NCBI GenBank assembly: GCA_003555285.1
Contig: PWGH01000232.1
Coordinates: 1 to 9,771 of the forward strand
Reading direction: 5' to 3'
DNA length: 9,771 bases
From: Thioalkalivibrio sp.
Lineage (GTDB): Bacteria > Pseudomonadota > Gammaproteobacteria > Ectothiorhodospirales > Ectothiorhodospiraceae
Shown here: positions 7,975 to 9,771 of the stretch, piece by piece
Layout of the letters: every line of letters starts with the position of its first letter
How positions within the stretch are numbered: the first letter of the stretch is position 1
The notes under the pieces: model-generated
What the model was told of the DNA's origin: nothing
Database searches by the model: none
Seen by the model: only the letters and a program-made list of their open reading frames with translations
Translations under genes and position numbers: made by a program

Positions 7975-8394
7975 TTATTGCTGACCCAACTGCAGGGTGC
8001 GCAGCAATAGCTGCTTGGTGGTGTTCATCACTTCCACGTTGTTCTCATAGGAACGCGACGCGGAGATCATATTGGCCATCTCCTCCACCACATTCACATT
8101 CGGCTTGTAGATGTAGCCGTCCGGATCGGCCAAGGGGTGATGGGGGGCATATTCGGCAACCGGCGGCGCCGTGCTCTCCAGAATCCCTGACACCTGTACC
8201 GAATGCGTGTTGGCATTGGCGCCGACGCCCTCGAGTACCGAGGCAAAGATCGGATGCTGCGCCCGATAGGCACCCTCCGCCGTGCCGCTGACCGTCTGCG
8301 CATTGGCCATGTTGCTGGCGACGGCATTCAGCCGCACCGACTGCGCGCTGAGCGCGGAGCCGGAGACGTCAAAGAGCTTGAACAGATTACTCAT
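7975..8394 (-). CDS. flgC: FlgC, proximal rod protein
   Basis: FlgC is a proximal rod subunit exported by the flagellar type III system. The product is 139 residues, usual for the family. The N-terminal rod motif is ASNMANAQT at 26-34. The gammaproteobacterial type of continuation, GTAEGAYRAQHPIF (37-50), replaces the longer TTxxP form. The C terminus has DGYIYKPNVNVVEEMANMIS then SRSYENNVEVMN, which is diagnostic. The start at 8392-8394 is only 3 bases after the flgB stop, and its ribosome site GGGGAG (8401-8406) lies inside the end of flgB, so the two are probably translationally coupled. The stop is TAA at 7975-7977. Confidence 0.97.
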   Translation of the reverse strand: MSNLFKLFDVSGSALSAQSVRLNAVASNMANAQTVSGTAEGAYRAQHPIFASVLEGVGANANTHSVQVSGILESTAPPVAEYAPHHPLADPDGYIYKPNVNVVEEMANMISASRSYENNVEVMNTTKQLLLRTLQLGQQ

Positions 8395-8397
8395 CGT

Positions 8398-8793
8398 TTA
8401 CTCCCCCTTCAGCGCCGTGCGCAGACCCCGGAACCGGGCATTGAGAAAATCCAGGCTCGCCTGGTATTGCACCGCATTCTGGGAAAAGGCCGCGTGCTCC
8501 AGTTGCGGATCCACGGTATTGCCGTCGAGCGACGGCTGCGTGGGCACTCGATACTGGGTCTGCAGTGCCCCGCCGGACCCGTTCACCGGCAGATGCCCGT
8601 TCTGGGTACGCAGCAGTTTCAGCGCCCCGCCCTGCTCGGCCGCACCGAGTGCGGCCCGAAAGTCGATGTCCCGTGCCTTGTAATTGGGGGTGTCCGCATT
8701 TGCCAGATTGGAGGCCAACACCTCCAGACGCTGCGAACGCACCTGTAGCGCCTCCGCGTGAATTCCCAACGCCTTGTCGAAAGAGATCGACAT
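8398..8793 (-). CDS. flgB: FlgB, proximal rod protein
   Basis: FlgB is the most proximal FlgB/C/F-type rod subunit and the first gene of the operon. The product is 131 residues, normal for the family, with SNLANADTPNYKARDIDF at 28-45 and C-terminal text FSQNAVQYQASLDFLNARFR. The same frame stays open upstream to 8970, which would add 59 residues. I reject that extension: the family does not have it, the sigma-54 promoter lies inside it, and GAGGGG at 8801-8806 stands 7 bases before the ATG at 8791-8793. The stop TAA (8398-8400) is 3 bases from the flgC start. The gene sits about 27 bases after the predicted transcription start. Confidence 0.97.
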   Translation of the reverse strand: MSISFDKALGIHAEALQVRSQRLEVLASNLANADTPNYKARDIDFRAALGAAEQGGALKLLRTQNGHLPVNGSGGALQTQYRVPTQPSLDGNTVDPQLEHAAFSQNAVQYQASLDFLNARFRGLRTALKGE

Positions 8794-8800
8794 CCCATTG

Positions 8801-8806
8801 CCCCTC
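8801..8806 (-). promoter_or_regulatory. Ribosome binding site that fixes the flgB start
   Basis: The minus strand reads GAGGGG here, seven bases before the ATG at 8793. The open frame extends 59 codons further upstream, so this site decides between the short (131 residues) and long start. It supports the short one. Confidence 0.8.
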
Positions 8807-8831
8807 GAAGATCCAGTCTGCCAAGGGCAAA

Positions 8832-8846
8832 GCAAAGCCCGTGCCA
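8832..8846 (-). promoter_or_regulatory. Sigma-54 (RpoN) -24/-12 promoter of the flgB operon
   Basis: The minus strand reads TGGCAC-GGGCT-TTGC, which matches the established RpoN consensus TGGCAC-N5-TTGC at every fixed position, with GG and GC ten bases apart. It lies in the only long gap next to flgB and in the right direction. By the usual spacing, transcription would start at about 8820, giving a leader of about 27 bases before flgB with the ribosome site inside it. Sigma-54 control needs an AAA+ activator, in this lineage probably a FleQ/FleR or FlrA/FlrC type (inference). It agrees with class II/III rod-hook operons in Pseudomonas and Vibrio. Confidence 0.92.
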
Positions 8847-8887
8847 TTAAGGAATGGCCTATGCAATCAGGGAGTTGATAATAGAGC

Positions 8888-8923
8888 GCGGCGTTTCCAC
8901 AGCCGGGAGCGGCAAGTTTCCGC
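8888..8923. promoter_or_regulatory. Possible activator-binding repeats upstream of the sigma-54 promoter
   Basis: Two related blocks begin 21 bases (two helical turns) apart on the plus strand: GCGGCGTTTCC at 8888-8898 and GCGGCAAGTTTCC at 8909-8921. The second is also a quasi-palindrome, with GCGG and CCGC as half-sites (8909-8912, 8920-8923). It includes CGGCAA (8910-8915), which I recall as the core reported for FlrC-type activators. They lie about 40-80 bases upstream of the -24 element, where enhancer sites can act. The match is short and may be chance. Confidence 0.25.
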
Positions 8924-8956
8924 CACCCACAGGGGTCAGGTGCTGAGGGGAAACAC

Positions 8957-8966
8957 CAAAATTTTG
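8957..8966. promoter_or_regulatory. AT-rich perfect palindrome, possible activator or FleQ-like site
   Basis: CAAAATTTTG is a perfect 10-base palindrome in GC-rich surroundings, about 110 bases upstream of the sigma-54 -24 element. The wider minus-strand text GTCAAAATTTTGGT shares some positions with the GTCA-(AT-rich)-TGAC style of FleQ boxes, but not the right half-site. The position fits an enhancer; the identity is a guess. Confidence 0.2.
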
Positions 8967-9011
8967 ACACTCATCGGGCGCGCTGTTCGGTCAGCCCGCA
9001 GTCCAAGCCAA

Positions 9012-9069
9012 CACCCACCCGATCGCTGGGCAGGGCCCGACGGCCAAAACGGTGGGTGCGCTGCCCTGC
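9012..9069 (-). other. Interleaved inverted repeats with pseudoknot topology
   Basis: Two inverted repeats are interleaved. CACCCACC (9012-9019) pairs with GGTGGGTG (9051-9058), 8 perfect pairs, and GCAGGGC (9030-9036) pairs with GCCCTGC (9063-9069), 7 perfect pairs. In a cheR read-through transcript the order is A-B-A'-B', the layout of an H-type pseudoknot, or of two mutually exclusive hairpins. A short GGCC-GTCG-GGCC hairpin could also compete. There is no T tract after it. The function is unknown. Confidence 0.4.
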
Positions 9070-9120
9070 TCCGCTATGGCGCCACCGAGCCCCGCGGCTG
9101 CGGCCCCAAAAAAAACCACT

Positions 9121-9750
9121 TCAACGCTTGCGATAGACCACGCCGGAATTCCCGCGCACCATCTCGAAGGCGTTCGAATGGCTCGCGATCGATTCCGAAG
9201 CACCCAGAAACAGGTAGCCCCCGGGATTCAGGGTCTGGGCGATACGCGCGAGAATGTCCCTTTTCATTTCTGGCGAAAAATAAATCAGCACATTACGACA
9301 GAAAACGACATCGAAACGACCCAGAATGGTGTAGCTGTCCAGGAGATTGAACTCCCGAAAGCTCGCGCGGGCCATGATCTCCGGACGCAGGACCCAGGAG
9401 GTCCCCACTTGCGTAAAGAAGCGATTACGCCGCTCCATGGACAGCCCACGGCCCATCGAAAGGCTGTCATAGCTTCCGGAACGGGCGCTCTCGACGATGG
9501 CGTTGGAGATGTCGGTGCCGATGGTATGCACGTTCTTCAGGGTGCCGGGGTGAGCCTGCTGAAACTCGCTCACCGTTATGCTGATCGAATAGGCCTCCTG
9601 GCCGCTGGAGCAGGCCGCCGACCAGATTTTCACCGCAGGCGCACCCTTCTTGATCAGTTCTGGAAAGATCAGATTCTTCAGCATTTCGAAGGGGAAGACG
9701 TCTCGAAACCAGTAGGTTTCCTTGGTGGTCATTGCCTCGATGGCCACCAA
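9121..9750 (-). CDS. cheR: CheR, chemoreceptor glutamate methyltransferase, 5' end missing
   Basis: CheR methylates glutamates of chemoreceptors with S-adenosylmethionine, setting adaptation in chemotaxis. The visible 209 codons hold the catalytic part. Numbered from a TTG at 9750, these are MTTKETYWFRDVFPFE (7-22), WSAACSSGQEAYSISI (43-58, the SAM-binding loop), GTDIS (78-82), RFDVVFCRNVLIYF (145-158) and LNPGGYLFLGASES (174-187). The family is about 275-290 residues, so the N-terminal helical domain is missing. The frame meets a TAG at 9757-9759, but that codon lies in the right arm of the terminal inverted repeat and is probably not native, so neither TTG 9750 nor ATG 9732 need be the true start. 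Family-like sequence (AIEAMTTKETYWFRD) appears genuine to about 9744. A cheR before flgB, often with cheV, is known from Pseudomonas and Vibrio. The stop is TGA at 9121-9123. Confidence 0.93.
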   Translation of the reverse strand: MVAIEAMTTKETYWFRDVFPFEMLKNLIFPELIKKGAPAVKIWSAACSSGQEAYSISITVSEFQQAHPGTLKNVHTIGTDISNAIVESARSGSYDSLSMGRGLSMERRNRFFTQVGTSWVLRPEIMARASFREFNLLDSYTILGRFDVVFCRNVLIYFSPEMKRDILARIAQTLNPGGYLFLGASESIASHSNAFEMVRGNSGVVYRKR

Positions 9751-9771
9751 GGAAACCTACTGGTTTCGAGA
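9701..9771. repeat. Perfect 28-bp inverted repeat ending exactly at the window edge
   Basis: Bases 9701-9728 are the exact reverse complement of 9744-9771, separated by 15 bases (9729-9743) that themselves pair partly (9730-9732 with 9740-9742). The left arm encodes the conserved TKETYWFR part of CheR on the minus strand, so it is native. The right arm puts a stop in the cheR frame and ends with the window. This pattern is best explained as a fold-back artefact at the end of a contig or clone; a real palindromic rearrangement is less likely. Confidence 0.95.

Larger units (their letters stand above)
8794..9120. other. Intergenic region between cheR and flgB (327 bases)
   Basis: I see no credible gene here. 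From right to left it holds a run of eight A on the plus strand (T8 in the cheR transcript, 9108-9115) just after the cheR stop but without a stem before it; a GC-rich block; interleaved inverted repeats (9012-9069); an AT-rich palindrome (8957-8966); possible activator repeats (8888-8923); the sigma-54 promoter (8832-8846); and the flgB ribosome site. No convincing intrinsic terminator for cheR is visible, so read-through into flgB is possible. Confidence 0.7.

Noticed and set aside
8794..8970. An N-terminal extension of FlgB of 59 residues.
   Set aside because: It contains the sigma-54 promoter, is absent from the FlgB family, and a good ribosome site supports the start at 8793.
9108..9115. 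T8 tract after cheR as an intrinsic terminator.
   Set aside because: No stable stem lies directly upstream in the transcript; the GC-rich sequence is downstream of the T run, the wrong order.
8991..9203. A 70-codon minus-strand frame overlapping the end of cheR.
   Set aside because: It starts inside cheR in another frame, has no ribosome site or family resemblance, and covers the structured intergenic block.

Overview
The window carries the proximal-rod-to-hook part of a bacterial flagellar gene cluster. All of it is read from the minus strand in the order cheR (partial) – flgB – flgC – flgD – flgE – flgF – flgG – flgH – flgI – flgJ – flgK (partial). The DNA is GC-rich. FlgJ carries a C-terminal muramidase domain, P- and L-ring genes are present, cheR lies next to flgB, and flgB has a sigma-54 promoter. 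Together these point to a GC-rich gammaproteobacterium with Pseudomonas/Vibrio-type flagellar regulation. I cannot name the genus.

Layout, right to left (direction of transcription). 9121-9750 is the 3' part of cheR. Its 5' end is lost in a perfect inverted repeat that runs exactly to the window edge (9701-9728 / 9744-9771), most likely a contig-end fold-back. 8794-9120 is non-coding: a T8 tract just after cheR, an interleaved inverted-repeat block (9012-9069), possible activator sites, and a textbook sigma-54 promoter (8832-8846) about 40 bases upstream of the flgB start. 1-8793 is a compact unidirectional run flgB to flgK with gaps of 3 to 63 bases. No genes overlap, no frameshift is visible, and the only gene broken within this run is flgK, which is cut by the left window edge.

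How the genes work together: FlgB, FlgC, FlgF and FlgG build the rod. FlgJ caps the growing rod and cuts peptidoglycan. FlgI and FlgH form the P and L rings in the periplasm and outer membrane. FlgD caps the growing hook made of FlgE, and FlgK is the first hook–filament junction protein. CheR methylates chemoreceptors and belongs to chemotaxis rather than to the basal body.

This is a well-known system, and I see no undescribed gene system here. The unusual points are these: two separate 15-bp-period repeat arrays, each lying in frame at the 5' end of a gene for an exported ring protein (flgH and flgI) and giving both proteins a long extension before the signal peptide; the terminal palindrome in cheR; and the structured intergenic region upstream of flgB.
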